DNA of 64,000 bases from Acidovorax sp. A79 (lineage in GTDB: Bacteria; Pseudomonadota; Gammaproteobacteria; Burkholderiales; Burkholderiaceae_C). The notes under the pieces were generated by a model, which made no database searches, was not told the DNA's origin, and saw only the letters and a list, made by a program, of their open reading frames with translations. The DNA lies in assembly GCF_041154505.1 (NCBI RefSeq), contig NZ_AP028672.1, positions 4,752,501 to 4,816,500 of the forward strand. Direction: 5' to 3'. Made by a program: the position numbers and the translations under genes. Shown here piece after piece: positions 19,600 through 28,334 of this stretch (the first letter of the stretch is position 1; each line of letters begins with the position of its first letter).

Positions 19600-20238
19600 A
19601 TGGAAATGCAAGCCAGCCGAACCCTCGCCGTCAGCCAGCAGCAGGCCTGGGACGCACTCAACGATCCCGAGGTGCTCAAGCTGTGCATCCCTGGCTGCGA
19701 CAAGGTCGAGCCCACGGGCGAGCACCAGTACAGCGTGGCGATGGCGCTCAAGATCGGCCCGGTGTCCGCCAAGTTCGCGGGCAAGATCACGCTCTCCGAG
19801 ATCGTGCCGCCCGAAAGCTACACCATCGCCTTCGACGGATCGGGCGGCGTGGCCGGGTTTGGCAAGGGCAGCGCCCAGGTCAAGCTGGTGCCGCTGCCGG
19901 CCGATGCGGCCGGCCAGGACAGCTGCGAGCTGCACTACACCGTGCACGCCACCGTGGGCGGCAAGATCGCCCAGCTCGGCCAGCGCCTCATCGATGGCGC
20001 GGCCAAGGGCATGGCCGAGGATTTCTTCAAGCGCTTTGACACCGAGATGCAGCGCCGCCATCCGCGCGCGCCCGTGGCCGACGACCCCGAGCCCGGGGCG
20101 GGGGGCGGGGGCACCGTTGCGGCGTCGGGCGCGCTGGCGGCATCGGCGGGTGAGGACAATCCCCCCAGCGGCATTCCGGTCTGGGTGTGGGTGGTGGGCG
20201 CGGCGGCGCTGGTGCTGTTAGCGTGGTGGTGGAACTGA
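19600..20238 (+). CDS. coxG: CoxG-like SRPBCC protein with C-terminal membrane anchor
   Basis: A 212-residue protein. Residues 1-150 form a CoxG/SRPBCC (START-like) domain, recognisable from VSQQQAWDALNDPEVLKLCIPGC and GGKIAQLGQRLIDGAAKGMA. A Gly/Ala/Pro linker follows, then a single C-terminal transmembrane helix (VWVWVVGAAALVLLAWWW). CoxG proteins are thought to recruit the hydroxylase to the cytoplasmic membrane so that electrons reach the quinone pool. GGAGGA ends 7 bases before the ATG. It fits the maturation and anchoring block after CoxD and CoxE. Confidence 0.88.
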   Translation: MEMQASRTLAVSQQQAWDALNDPEVLKLCIPGCDKVEPTGEHQYSVAMALKIGPVSAKFAGKITLSEIVPPESYTIAFDGSGGVAGFGKGSAQVKLVPLPADAAGQDSCELHYTVHATVGGKIAQLGQRLIDGAAKGMAEDFFKRFDTEMQRRHPRAPVADDPEPGAGGGGTVAASGALAASAGEDNPPSGIPVWVWVVGAAALVLLAWWWN

Positions 20239-20338
20239 GCCCCTGCAGGTTTGAGCCCCGCCCGAGGCGCCGCGCGCACCCTGTGTGGGCTGCGGGGCCG
20301 GAGGCAGGGGCCGTAGAAATGAATGGGCAACGAAGCAA

Positions 20339-21421
20339 ATGGAAAACCTGGATGTGATGGTGCTGCGCACGCTGCAGGGCTGGCGGGCCGCGGGCCGGCG
20401 GGCGCTGCTGGCCACGGTGGTGCGGACCTGGGGCTCCTCGCCCCGGCCGGTGGGTTCGATCATGGCGCTGTGTGAAGACGGCTCGGTGGTGGGATCGGTC
20501 TCGGGCGGGTGCATCGAGGACGACCTGATCGACCGCCACACGCGGGCCTATGCGCAGGCGGCGGCGCAGGCCGGCACGGGCGATGGCGGCGATAGGCGCA
20601 TTCCGAGCGGACCTCCCGCGTTTGTCAAATACGGCGTCACGGCCGACGAGGCGCACCGGTTCGGGCTGCCCTGCGGCGGCACGCTGGAGCTGCTGCTGGA
20701 ATACGACCCCGACCCGGCCAGCCTCCGCGAGCTGATCCTTGCGCTGGAGGGCGGGCGGCTCATGCAGCGCACCGTGCGCCTGGCCGACGGGCTGGCCACC
20801 GTGCAGCCCGCCGCGGCCCCCGCCGAGCTGGCGGTGGACACCCGGCAGCTGACCAACACCTTCGGCCCGGAGTACCGGATGCTGCTGATCGGCGCCGGCC
20901 AGCTGGCGGAATACCTGGCCACCATGGCGCTGTTCAACGGCTTCGCGGTCACGGTGTGCGACCCGCGCGAGGAATACCGCGGCAGCTGGAACGTGCCCGC
21001 GGCCACGCTGGTGAGCGGCATGCCCGACGATGTGGTGCTGGCCTTCAGGCCCGACCGGCGCAGTTGCGTGGTGGCGCTCACGCACGACCCCAAGCTCGAC
21101 GACCTGGCGCTGCTGGAGGCGCTGGACACCGAGGCGTTCTATGTGGGCGGCATCGGCTCGCGCCGCAACAACGAAGCGCGCCGTGCCCGGATGATGGAGC
21201 ATTTCGGGCAGACCGCCGAGAGCCTGGCCCGCCTGCGCGGCCCGATCGGCATCTACATCGGCAGCAAGACGCCGCCCGAGATCGCGGTGAGCGTGATGGC
21301 TGAAATCCTGGCCGTGAAGAACGGCGTGGCCCTGCCGCGCGACGTGGAGGTGGCGCAGGCCAAGAACGAGCGGGAACTGGCGCGGAACGACCCCGGGCCG
21401 CTGGTGTGCGGGCTGCGCTAG
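20339..21421 (+). CDS. XdhC/CoxI-family molybdenum cofactor maturation protein
   Basis: A 360-residue XdhC-type protein. The N-terminal domain has TWGSSPRPVGSIMA and GSVSGGCIEDDLI, the family signatures around a conserved cysteine. The C-terminal half is a Rossmann fold (LIGAGQLAEYLA), ending with YIGSKTPPEIAVSVMAEI. XdhC proteins bind molybdenum cofactor and promote its sulphuration before insertion into xanthine-oxidase-family enzymes. It is the last gene of the hydroxylase operon, 100 bases after CoxG. ATG 20339 fits the family start; an upstream in-frame extension is open but not conserved-looking. Confidence 0.85.
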   Translation: MENLDVMVLRTLQGWRAAGRRALLATVVRTWGSSPRPVGSIMALCEDGSVVGSVSGGCIEDDLIDRHTRAYAQAAAQAGTGDGGDRRIPSGPPAFVKYGVTADEAHRFGLPCGGTLELLLEYDPDPASLRELILALEGGRLMQRTVRLADGLATVQPAAAPAELAVDTRQLTNTFGPEYRMLLIGAGQLAEYLATMALFNGFAVTVCDPREEYRGSWNVPAATLVSGMPDDVVLAFRPDRRSCVVALTHDPKLDDLALLEALDTEAFYVGGIGSRRNNEARRARMMEHFGQTAESLARLRGPIGIYIGSKTPPEIAVSVMAEILAVKNGVALPRDVEVAQAKNERELARNDPGPLVCGLR

Positions 21422-21451
21422 CGCGGCCCGCCCCTTCCCGCCGTGGCGCCG

Positions 21452-22144
21452 TCAGGCAGCGCCCATCACCACCGGCCCGCCCTTGGCGATGCCGCGCTGG
21501 TACGCCGGGCGTGCCTCCATGCGCTGGCGGTAGGCCTGCAGGCGCGGGCAGTTGCCGGCCGTGCTGGCGCGCGAGAGCGCGGCTTCCACCGCGAAGCTCA
21601 TCTGGAAGTCGGCCATGGTGAGGTGCTCGCCCGCGAACCAGGTGTGCCGGCCCAGGTGCTCTTCCATGAAGGCCAGCGCGGTGGCCACGTTGGGGTCGAT
21701 CACCTTGTCCTGCACCTTGCCGCACAGCGCCCGGGCGATGGGCTTCACGAAAAAGGGCATGGGCTGCGTGGGAATGGTCATGAACACCAGCTTCATCACG
21801 AGCCAGTTCATGAGCGAGCCCTCGGCGTAGTGCATCCAGAACCGGCACTGGCGGTATTCGGGCGTGCCGGGGGCGGGCTGCAGGTGGGCCAGGTCCCCGC
21901 TGGCGCGGGCGCCGTAGGTTTCCACCAGGTATTCGATGATCGCGGCGGATTCGGCGATCACCTCGCCGCCGTCGGTGATCACGGGCGACTTGCCCAGTGG
22001 ATGGATCTTCTTGAGCTCGGGCGGGGCCAGCCGGGTGGTCTTGTCGCGCTGGTAGATCTTGAGCTCGTAGGGCACGCCCAGTTCTTCCAGGAGCCACAGG
22101 ACGCGCTGCGAGCGCGAGGTTTCGAGGTGGTGAACGGTGATCAT
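21452..22144 (-). CDS. Glutathione S-transferase family protein
   Basis: A 230-residue cytosolic glutathione transferase. The N-terminal thioredoxin-like domain begins MITVHHLETSRSQRVLWLLE, with the Ser-Arg-Ser segment that binds glutathione. HPLGKSPVITD supplies the cis-proline and AESAAIIEYL the gamma-glutamyl contact. The C-terminal helical domain includes MADFQMSFAVE, the N-capping-box region. It is convergent with the XdhC-like gene and is preceded by the small basic-protein gene, which has its own terminator. Substrate unknown; it may detoxify electrophiles. Confidence 0.85.
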   Translation of the reverse strand: MITVHHLETSRSQRVLWLLEELGVPYELKIYQRDKTTRLAPPELKKIHPLGKSPVITDGGEVIAESAAIIEYLVETYGARASGDLAHLQPAPGTPEYRQCRFWMHYAEGSLMNWLVMKLVFMTIPTQPMPFFVKPIARALCGKVQDKVIDPNVATALAFMEEHLGRHTWFAGEHLTMADFQMSFAVEAALSRASTAGNCPRLQAYRQRMEARPAYQRGIAKGGPVVMGAA

Positions 22145-22264
22145 GGGCGGATTAGAACCTGTCCACGGCGGTTCGGGGCCGGGTTGGTGTCGCCTGCACG
22201 ATGTTCGCGCCCGCAAGCCTTGGGGGGCCTTGCCCGCGCCGGCCCTGGCGGGGTCCAGAAAGCA

Positions 22265-22288
22265 AAAAGCCCTCTGGCGAGGGCTTTT
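22265..22288 (-). terminator. Terminator after the small basic protein gene
   Basis: AAAAGCCCTC, TGGC, GAGGGCTTTT forms a perfect 10-bp stem. On the minus strand it ends in a T-run (TTTTTGC), placing it about 40 bases after the stop of the 56-residue gene. Confidence 0.8.
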
Positions 22289-22325
22289 GCGGGGGCCGGC
22301 GCAGCCGGCCGTGGCGATCTGGCGA

Positions 22326-22496
22326 TCAGCCGCCCTTCTTGGAGCGCTTGCCGGGGTTCTTCTTGCTGCGGGTGGCAACACCGCGCTCCAGGCTCACGCG
22401 CTGGCCGCGGCCAGGGGTGGCGAGGGTGTAGCCGGGCACCGGCGTGGGCCGGGGGGTGCGCTTGCGGTCTGCTTCGGTGACGATCTTGTTGCCCAT
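22326..22496 (-). CDS. Small very basic protein
   Basis: A 56-residue, strongly basic protein (about a quarter Lys plus Arg) beginning MGNKIVTEADRKRTPRPTP and ending in a lysine-rich tail (RSKKNPGKRSKKGG). The composition suggests nucleic-acid or ribosome association, but no domain is recognised. Support for a real gene: a purine-rich region upstream, an adjacent intrinsic terminator (22265-22288), and codon use like its neighbours. Function unknown. Confidence 0.6.
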   Translation of the reverse strand: MGNKIVTEADRKRTPRPTPVPGYTLATPGRGQRVSLERGVATRSKKNPGKRSKKGG

Positions 22497-22649
22497 GGTA
22501 GGTCTCTGAGATAGTGGAAAAAAGAGTGATATTAGGCCACAGCCGGGGTGGGGGGGCTTCCCGGCCACCGCCATCCGCCCCCCGGACCCAGGGGTTTGGC
22601 GGCCCATGGGGCGCGAAAAAGCACGGTGCGCGGGCGCACCGGCACCCCT

Positions 22650-23765
22650 TCACGGCGCGATGAAACCCGCCGCCACGCCCGCACCGTGGTCGGTGGAGAG
22701 CGCATCGGTGCAATGGCCGGGCAGCACGAAACCCCGTGCGGCGTCTTCCACGGCCTGGGTCCGTATCACCGGGGGCTGTGCCCGCACGCCGCCGAAGATG
22801 GTGGCGAACGCCACGTCCGCCGCATCGCGGCCGGTGCCAAAGCGCAGCAACCCCATGGGTATGGCGGTGCCCGAGGGGTCGAAGATGTACCACCGGTCTC
22901 CCAGGTAGGCCTCGACGTAGGCATGGAAGTCCGGCGGGCCCAGGGCCGGGTCGGCACCGTAGTCGGTGCCGGTGGTGAAGCGCGCGGGAATGTTCACGGC
23001 GCGGCACATGGCAATCATCAGGTGCGCGAAATCGCGGCACACCCCCACCTGCTCGACCAGGGTATCGACCGCCGAGGTGTTGGAGTTGGACGTGTTCGAG
23101 GTGAACGCCACATGCCGCTGGACCCAGTCCCGGATCGCCTGCACGCGGCTGTGGCCTTGCCAGAGCCCGCCAAACTCGTTGAGGGCAAGGCGCAGCAGGC
23201 GGTCGGACTGGCAGTACCGGCTGGGGTAGATGTACCCCATGACTTCCTGCGGCAGGCGCCGCACGGGGACCTCCGCCAGCTGGGAGGGGTCGGTGCGGTA
23301 GTGGGTGATGTCCACCGTGGCGGAATACGACACTTCCAGGATGCCGGGTTCGCCGTGCAGGCGCAGATAGCGGTTGCCGGTGGCCGGGTCGGTATGGATA
23401 TTGTGGGGAATGTCCTGGTTGATGACGAGCCGTTCGCTGCTGACCGCCTGGCTGGGCGTCTGTGCGGCATGGATGTTGAACACGAAGTCCGCGCCGTACT
23501 GGTCGATCTCATAGCTCAGGTCGATCTGCAACTCCATGCGCACCCGGCCGTGGCCCTGGTGGATCGCCGGCGCGCGCGCCACCGGGCTGGCCGCAGCGGG
23601 CTGGGTGGAGGGCGGCAGCGAGGGAAGGGTGGCTGCACCGCCCTGCGCCAGGGGGGGTTCACGGCCCGCGCCAGTGGGCAGGGCCAGGGGTGAAGCCGTG
23701 CTGCCGCCGCAGCCTCGAAGAAAAGGCTGGGACCGGGCAGGGGCGCGGGACGGGGTGCTTTCCAT
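22650..23765 (-). CDS. Transglutaminase-like cysteine peptidase-fold protein
   Basis: A 371-residue protein with a transglutaminase-like core. The catalytic triad is visible: Cys in VGVCRDFAHL, His in DFHAYVEAYL and Asp in YIFDPSG. The domain from about residue 77 (MELQIDLSYEIDQ) has the N-terminal beta region common in bacterial members. Residues 1-76 are low-complexity Pro/Ala/Gly and look like an extension. ATG 23765 is preferred because GAAGGAT lies 8 bases upstream; ATG 23537 would remove the extension. Bacterial members act as peptidases or cross-linkers; the target is unknown. It stands alone. Confidence 0.75.
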   Translation of the reverse strand: MESTPSRAPARSQPFLRGCGGSTASPLALPTGAGREPPLAQGGAATLPSLPPSTQPAAASPVARAPAIHQGHGRVRMELQIDLSYEIDQYGADFVFNIHAAQTPSQAVSSERLVINQDIPHNIHTDPATGNRYLRLHGEPGILEVSYSATVDITHYRTDPSQLAEVPVRRLPQEVMGYIYPSRYCQSDRLLRLALNEFGGLWQGHSRVQAIRDWVQRHVAFTSNTSNSNTSAVDTLVEQVGVCRDFAHLMIAMCRAVNIPARFTTGTDYGADPALGPPDFHAYVEAYLGDRWYIFDPSGTAIPMGLLRFGTGRDAADVAFATIFGGVRAQPPVIRTQAVEDAARGFVLPGHCTDALSTDHGAGVAAGFIAP

Positions 23766-23908
23766 GGAAATATCCTTCGTGCGCTGCGCGTCGGGGCATC
23801 CGACACGGTGGCGTGATCCGAGGATAGGGCGCGGGCCCCGGGGGCGGTGTAGGCGGACGGCCCGCGCTCACGCAGGCATGCGAGGCAGCCCCGCACCGCG
23901 CCGCCGCG

Positions 23909-24277
23909 TCAGTCGATGGCGAACGCTTCGCGCAGGGCGCCGCAGAAGCCCGCATGCCCGCTGAGCGACAGCGTGACCGTGGTCCGGGGAGGGGCCGGGG
24001 TGCCGGGCACGGTGGCGATGCGCCCGCTCGCTGCATCGAAGTCCAGCGCCAGCGGCGTGCTCACCTCCTGCACGCCCTGCAGGTCGTATTGCCACTCGCC
24101 ACCTTCCTCCGAGGGGCCGCAGGCGTCGGGGTACTGCGCGTGGGCCCAGCGCAGCACCTGCGCGATCTCGGCGTGCAGGGCGGGCATCTGCGCGGGCGAC
24201 ACGCTGGCCATGGCATCGAAGGTGCCGGTGCCGTCCGTGTCTTCGCTGTAGTCAAAGTCCAGGTAGTGAAGTGGCAT
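23909..24277 (-). CDS. Small conserved-looking acidic protein
   Basis: A 122-residue acidic protein starting MPLHYLDFDYSEDTDGTGTF. I do not recognise a named family with certainty. It follows the IclR regulator gene: an upstream in-frame ATG at 24313 overlaps the IclR stop (ATGA), so translation may begin there, adding 12 residues (MNPDRNHETPDT). The ATG at 24277 looks like the start of the conserved part. No signal peptide or membrane segment is present; it is probably cytoplasmic. Function unknown. Confidence 0.65.
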   Translation of the reverse strand: MPLHYLDFDYSEDTDGTGTFDAMASVSPAQMPALHAEIAQVLRWAHAQYPDACGPSEEGGEWQYDLQGVQEVSTPLALDFDAASGRIATVPGTPAPPRTTVTLSLSGHAGFCGALREAFAID

Positions 24278-24309
24278 GGTGTCTGGTGTCTCGTGGTTGC
24301 GGTCCGGGT

Positions 24310-25062
24310 TCATGTCCAGGTGCGGGCGAGGGCCTGCGCCGCTTCGCTGAGCCGGGGCACCTGCTGCAGGGCCCGCGCCAGCGGCATGCGCACCGCCGGG
24401 GCCTGCAGCGCCACCGCGCTGTGCACGCTGCGCCGCCCCCCCGCCGGCACGGGCACCGCCACGCACACCAGCCCATCCACGAACTCCTCGGCGTCGGTGG
24501 CATAGCCCTGGCGCGCGATCTGCTCCAGTTCGGCCTCCAGGGCCTTGCGGTCGGTGAGGGTGGTGGCCGTGTGGCGCGTGAGCGGCAACCCGTCCAGGAT
24601 GGCGCCGCGCCGCGCCGCCGACAGGTAGGCCAGGAAAAGCTTGCCGCTGGCCGAGCAGTGGATGGGCACGCGGGTGCCCGGCCGCAGCTCCAGGCGCAGC
24701 GGAAACGCTGATTCCACGCGGTCCATGTAGATCACTTCGGCACCGCTCAGGGCGGTCAGGTTGCAGCTCTCGCCGATGTCGGCCACCAGCTGGCGCAGCA
24801 CCGCGTGGCGCACGCTTTGCTGCGTGCCCGCGCTCAGCGCGCTTTCGGCCAGCCGCAGCAGGCGGGGCGCCGGGGCGTAGCGGCGCCCGCCCGGTTCGCG
24901 CGCGAGCAGCCCGCCGCCCTCCAGCTGGCCCAGCATGCGGTGCACGCTGGGCTTGGGCCAGCCGCAGGCCTCCACCGCATTGGCCAGCGTGAACGGGCGG
25001 CCCTGGGCGCACAGGATCTCGAGCAACTCAAAGAGCCGCAGACTGGGGGATGTTTCTGTCAT
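24310..25062 (-). CDS. IclR-family transcriptional regulator
   Basis: A 250-residue IclR-type regulator. The N-terminal winged helix (about residues 8-65) contains TLANAVEACGWPKPSVHRMLGQL. The effector domain follows, with CSASGKLFLAYLS and DAEEFVDGLVCVAVPV, hallmarks of the IclR C-terminal fold. It is divergent from the SDR-monooxygenase-transporter operon and probably controls it; the 91-base gap is AT-rich and holds symmetric ATTCCG/CGGAAT elements. ATG 25062 was chosen as start; an ATG at 25089 would place the start inside that presumed operator. Confidence 0.85.
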   Translation of the reverse strand: MTETSPSLRLFELLEILCAQGRPFTLANAVEACGWPKPSVHRMLGQLEGGGLLAREPGGRRYAPAPRLLRLAESALSAGTQQSVRHAVLRQLVADIGESCNLTALSGAEVIYMDRVESAFPLRLELRPGTRVPIHCSASGKLFLAYLSAARRGAILDGLPLTRHTATTLTDRKALEAELEQIARQGYATDAEEFVDGLVCVAVPVPAGGRRSVHSAVALQAPAVRMPLARALQQVPRLSEAAQALARTWT

Positions 25063-25067
25063 AAATA

Positions 25068-25111
25068 CCGGAATTCGAGACGAATTCATAAATCATTCCG
25101 AGATTATTCCG
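25068..25111. promoter_or_regulatory. Probable IclR-type operator region
   Basis: CCGGAATTCG (25068-25077), CGAATTC (25081-25087), ATTCCG (25095-25100) and ATTCCG (25106-25111) give overlapping inverted and direct repeats of a GGAAT half-site, the type many IclR proteins bind. They lie in the divergent promoter region, which is markedly AT-rich for this genome. Confidence 0.55.
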
Positions 25112-25153
25112 CACTGTGGCTAAGCTGCAAACCCATATCCCCTTGAACAACAC

Positions 25154-25984
25154 ATGTCCATGACAGCCTCATTCCAGAACGCGGTACTGACGGGCGCCTG
25201 TGGCGGCCTGGGCCAGGCATTGGCGCGGGAACTGATCGCACGGGGCGCCGCGGTGGCGCTGGTGGGGCTGCACCTGCCCACGCTGCAGGCGCTGGCCGCG
25301 CTCGCGCCAGAGCGCTGCGCCGTGTACACGCCCGACGTGGCGGACAGTGCCGCCATGCAGGCCATGGCGGCCGACTGGATGGCGCGCGCGGGCGCGCCCG
25401 ACCTCGTGATCGCCAACGCCGGCGTGGCCGGCGGCTATGACACCGCGCAGGCGGACGACCTGGCCGTGCTGCGCCGCATGCTGCAGATCAACCTCCTGGG
25501 CGCCGCCACCACCTTCCAGCCGTTCGTGACCGCGATGCGCTCGCGGCGGCGCGGGGCCCTGGTGGGCGTGGCCAGCATCGCGGGATGGCGCGGCATGCCG
25601 GGCAACGGCGCCTATTGCGCCAGCAAGGGCGGCCTGATCCGCTACCTGGAGAGCCTGCGCGCCGAAATGCGCGGCGGGCCCGTGGCGGTGGTCACGGTGA
25701 GCCCGGGCTACCTGCGCACGGCCCTCACGGCGGGCAACCGGTTTGCCATGCCCGGCCTCATGGAGCCCGATGCCGCCGCGCGCGCCATGCTGGCTGGCAT
25801 CGCGCGGGGCCGCACCCACATCGTTCTGCCCGCGCGCATTGGCTGGCTGGCGCGGCTGCTCAACCTCTTGCCCGGCGCCCTGCACGACCGCCTGCTGCTG
25901 GGCCAGCCGCGCAAGCCGCGCAGGGGCGAGGCGGGTGCCACGCCGATACCGGGCCTGGCGCCCCCCACCGACCCCCGCGCCTGA
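25154..25984 (+). CDS. Short-chain dehydrogenase/reductase
   Basis: A 276-residue classical SDR. The cofactor loop is TGACGGLG (residues 14-21), NAG follows at about 90, and the catalytic YCASK gives the Tyr-x-x-x-Lys pair. The C-terminus is long and basic (RKPRRGE) with a hydrophobic stretch before it, suggesting loose membrane association. It is the first gene of the operon facing the IclR regulator and is followed 15-55 bases later, depending on start, by the flavin monooxygenase. It probably interconverts an alcohol and a ketone in the same pathway. Confidence 0.82.
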   Translation: MSMTASFQNAVLTGACGGLGQALARELIARGAAVALVGLHLPTLQALAALAPERCAVYTPDVADSAAMQAMAADWMARAGAPDLVIANAGVAGGYDTAQADDLAVLRRMLQINLLGAATTFQPFVTAMRSRRRGALVGVASIAGWRGMPGNGAYCASKGGLIRYLESLRAEMRGGPVAVVTVSPGYLRTALTAGNRFAMPGLMEPDAAARAMLAGIARGRTHIVLPARIGWLARLLNLLPGALHDRLLLGQPRKPRRGEAGATPIPGLAPPTDPRA

Positions 25985-26038
25985 CCTGCCCATGGCGGGA
26001 TGGGCCCCAAAAAAATGCCGACAGAAAGCAAAAAAGAC

Positions 26039-27373
26039 ATGACACCGGAGACAACCCCCACCGTGGTGGACACCCGCACACAGATCGCGCTCATCGGCGC
26101 CGGCCCCAGCGGACTGGCGGCGGCGCGCAACCTGCAGAAGCTGGGCGTGCCATTCCAGGGCTTCGAGGCCCACACGGACGTGGGGGGGCTGTGGAACATC
26201 GAGAACCCGCGCAGCACCGTCTACGAATCCGCGCACCTGATCTCCAGCAAGACCACCACGGAGTTCACCGAATTCCCCATGCGCGCCGGCGTGGCCGACT
26301 ACCCCAGCCACCGCGAGATGCGGCAGTATTTCTTTGATTTCGCGGAGCACTTCGCGCTGCGCCCGCACTACTGGTTCGGCTGCCGCGTATTGAACGTGGA
26401 GCCGGCGGGGGAAGGGGCGGCCCCCTTGTGGCGCATCACCTGGAGCCAGCACGGGGGCCCCGCGCAGACCGCGCAGTTCAAGGGCGTGGTCATTGCCAAC
26501 GGCACGCTGGCCGAACCCAGCATGCCGCGTTTCGAGGGCCGGTTCGACGGCGAGCTGCTGCACACCAGCGCCTACAAGAGCGCCGAGCTGTTCAAGGGAA
26601 AACGCGTGCTGGTGGTGGGCGCGGGCAATTCGGGCTGCGACATCGCCGTGGATGCGGTGCACTACGCGCGCAGTGTGGATCTGTCGGTGCGGCGCGGCTA
26701 CTACTTCGTGCCCAAGTACGTGTTTGGCAAGCCCTCCGACACGCTCGGTGGCAAGTTCAAGATGCCGCCCTGGCTCAAGCAGAAGGTCGACAGCGTGGTG
26801 CTGCAGTGGTTCACGGGCGACCCGGTGCGTTTTGGCCTGCCCAGGCCCGACTACAAGATGTACGAGTCGCACCCCGTGGTGAACTCGCTGGTGCTGCACC
26901 ACCTGGGCCACGGCGACATCCACGTACGACCCGACATCGCGCGCCTGCAGGGGCACACCGTGTTTTTCAAGGACGGCAGCGCGCAGGACTATGACCTGGT
27001 GCTCTGCGCCACGGGCTACAAGCTGCACTACCCCTTCATCGACCACAGCCTGCTCAACTGGCAGGGCATGGCGCCGCAGCTGTACTTGAACATCCTTTCG
27101 CCGCGCTTCGACAACCTGGCCGTGATGGGCATGATCGAGGCCAGCGGCATCGGCTGGCAGGGCCGCTACGAGCAGGCCGAACTGGTGGCGCGCTTCTTCA
27201 GGGCGCAGGCAGAGGGATCGCCCCGCGCCGATGCGCTGCGCCAGGCCAAGGCCGGCCCGGCCCCCGACCTCTCGGGCGGCTTCAAGTACCTCAAGCTCGA
27301 ACGCATGGCGTACTACGTGCACAAGGACACCTACCGCAGCGCGGTGCGCGCGGCGTCTGCCGCGCTGGCCTGA
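26039..27373 (+). CDS. Flavin-containing monooxygenase (FMO type)
   Basis: A 444-residue class B flavin monooxygenase. An FAD loop GAGPSG, an NADPH loop GAGNSG, the FMO fingerprint FDGELLHTSAYK (FxGxxxHxxxYK) and LCATGY near the C-terminus are all present. Such enzymes insert one oxygen atom into soft nucleophiles or perform Baeyer-Villiger oxidation of ketones. Starts at 26000, 26015 and 26039 are possible; the protein up to TQIALIGAG is unconserved-looking, and no strong Shine-Dalgarno decides. Linked to an SDR, a BASS transporter and an epimerase, it fits oxidation of an imported carbonyl compound. Confidence 0.82.
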   Translation: MTPETTPTVVDTRTQIALIGAGPSGLAAARNLQKLGVPFQGFEAHTDVGGLWNIENPRSTVYESAHLISSKTTTEFTEFPMRAGVADYPSHREMRQYFFDFAEHFALRPHYWFGCRVLNVEPAGEGAAPLWRITWSQHGGPAQTAQFKGVVIANGTLAEPSMPRFEGRFDGELLHTSAYKSAELFKGKRVLVVGAGNSGCDIAVDAVHYARSVDLSVRRGYYFVPKYVFGKPSDTLGGKFKMPPWLKQKVDSVVLQWFTGDPVRFGLPRPDYKMYESHPVVNSLVLHHLGHGDIHVRPDIARLQGHTVFFKDGSAQDYDLVLCATGYKLHYPFIDHSLLNWQGMAPQLYLNILSPRFDNLAVMGMIEASGIGWQGRYEQAELVARFFRAQAEGSPRADALRQAKAGPAPDLSGGFKYLKLERMAYYVHKDTYRSAVRAASAALA

Positions 27374-27404
27374 ATTCCCTCCCCACTATTCCGAAGGGCC
27401 CACC

Positions 27405-28334
27405 ATGCTGCCTGTCGACGAAATCCGGCTCAATTTCAATCCCGCATCGCTCGTGGTGCTCAACGTGGTGCTGGGCTTCCTCATGTTCGGCATCGCGCTG
27501 GACACGCGCGTGGCCGACTTCAAGCGCGTGCTGCGCATGCCAGGCGCCATGGCGGTGGGCGTGGCCGCGCAGTTCATCGTGCTGCCGGCGGTGACCTTCG
27601 TGCTCACGCTGCTGCTTTCGCCCGGCCCCAGCATCGCGCTGGGCATGATCCTCGTGGCCTGCTGCCCGCCAGGCAACGTGAGCAACATCCTCACGCACCG
27701 CGCGGGGGGCAACGTGGCGCTGTCGGTGTCGATGACGGCGATCTCCAACGCGCTGGCCATCGTGCTCATGCCGCTGAACTTCGCCTTCTGGGGCGGCATG
27801 CACCCCACGGCGGCGCCGCTGCTGCGCAGCATCGCGCTGGACCCGCTGGAGATGGCGGGCCACATCGTGGCCATCATCGGGCTGCCGTTCGTGCTGGGCA
27901 TCCTGTGTGCCGAGAAGCTGCCCCGCTTCACGCGGCGGGTGCACAAGCCCGTGCGCATCCTGAGCTTCGTCTGCCTGATCGGCTTCATCATCGGTGCGGT
28001 GGCGGGCAACTGGCGCTATTTTCTCGACTACGTGGGGCTGGTGCTGCTGGCGGTGGCGCTGCACGATGCGCTGGCCTTCGGCACCGGGTATGCCTGTGCA
28101 CGGCTGAGCGGCCTGTCCGACTACGACCGGCGCGCCGTGAGCATCGAAGTCGGCATCCGCAATGCCGGGCTGGGCCTGGTGCTGATCTTCAGCTTCTTCG
28201 GCGGCCTGGGCGGCATGGCCGTGGTGGCGGGCGTCTGGGGCTTCTGGGACATCATCGCGGGCCTGGCGCTGGCGGGATGGTGGGGGCGGCGGCCGCCCGT
28301 GGTGCCGCATGCCGTGCGGGAGGGCGGCGCATGA
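27405..28334 (+). CDS. BASS-family (bile acid:sodium symporter-like) transporter
   Basis: A 309-residue inner-membrane protein with nine to ten helices. The motif CCPPGNVSNILTHRAGGNVALSVSMT matches the conserved core of the bile acid:Na+ symporter superfamily, and EVGIRNAGLGL is the second signature. Members import organic anions such as bile acids, pantoate or keto acids with sodium. A GAAGG 8 bases before the ATG supports the start. Placement between the monooxygenase and the epimerase (ATGA overlap at 28331) suggests uptake of the pathway substrate. No motif longer than the family core is informative about substrate. Confidence 0.85.
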   Translation: MLPVDEIRLNFNPASLVVLNVVLGFLMFGIALDTRVADFKRVLRMPGAMAVGVAAQFIVLPAVTFVLTLLLSPGPSIALGMILVACCPPGNVSNILTHRAGGNVALSVSMTAISNALAIVLMPLNFAFWGGMHPTAAPLLRSIALDPLEMAGHIVAIIGLPFVLGILCAEKLPRFTRRVHKPVRILSFVCLIGFIIGAVAGNWRYFLDYVGLVLLAVALHDALAFGTGYACARLSGLSDYDRRAVSIEVGIRNAGLGLVLIFSFFGGLGGMAVVAGVWGFWDIIAGLALAGWWGRRPPVVPHAVREGGA

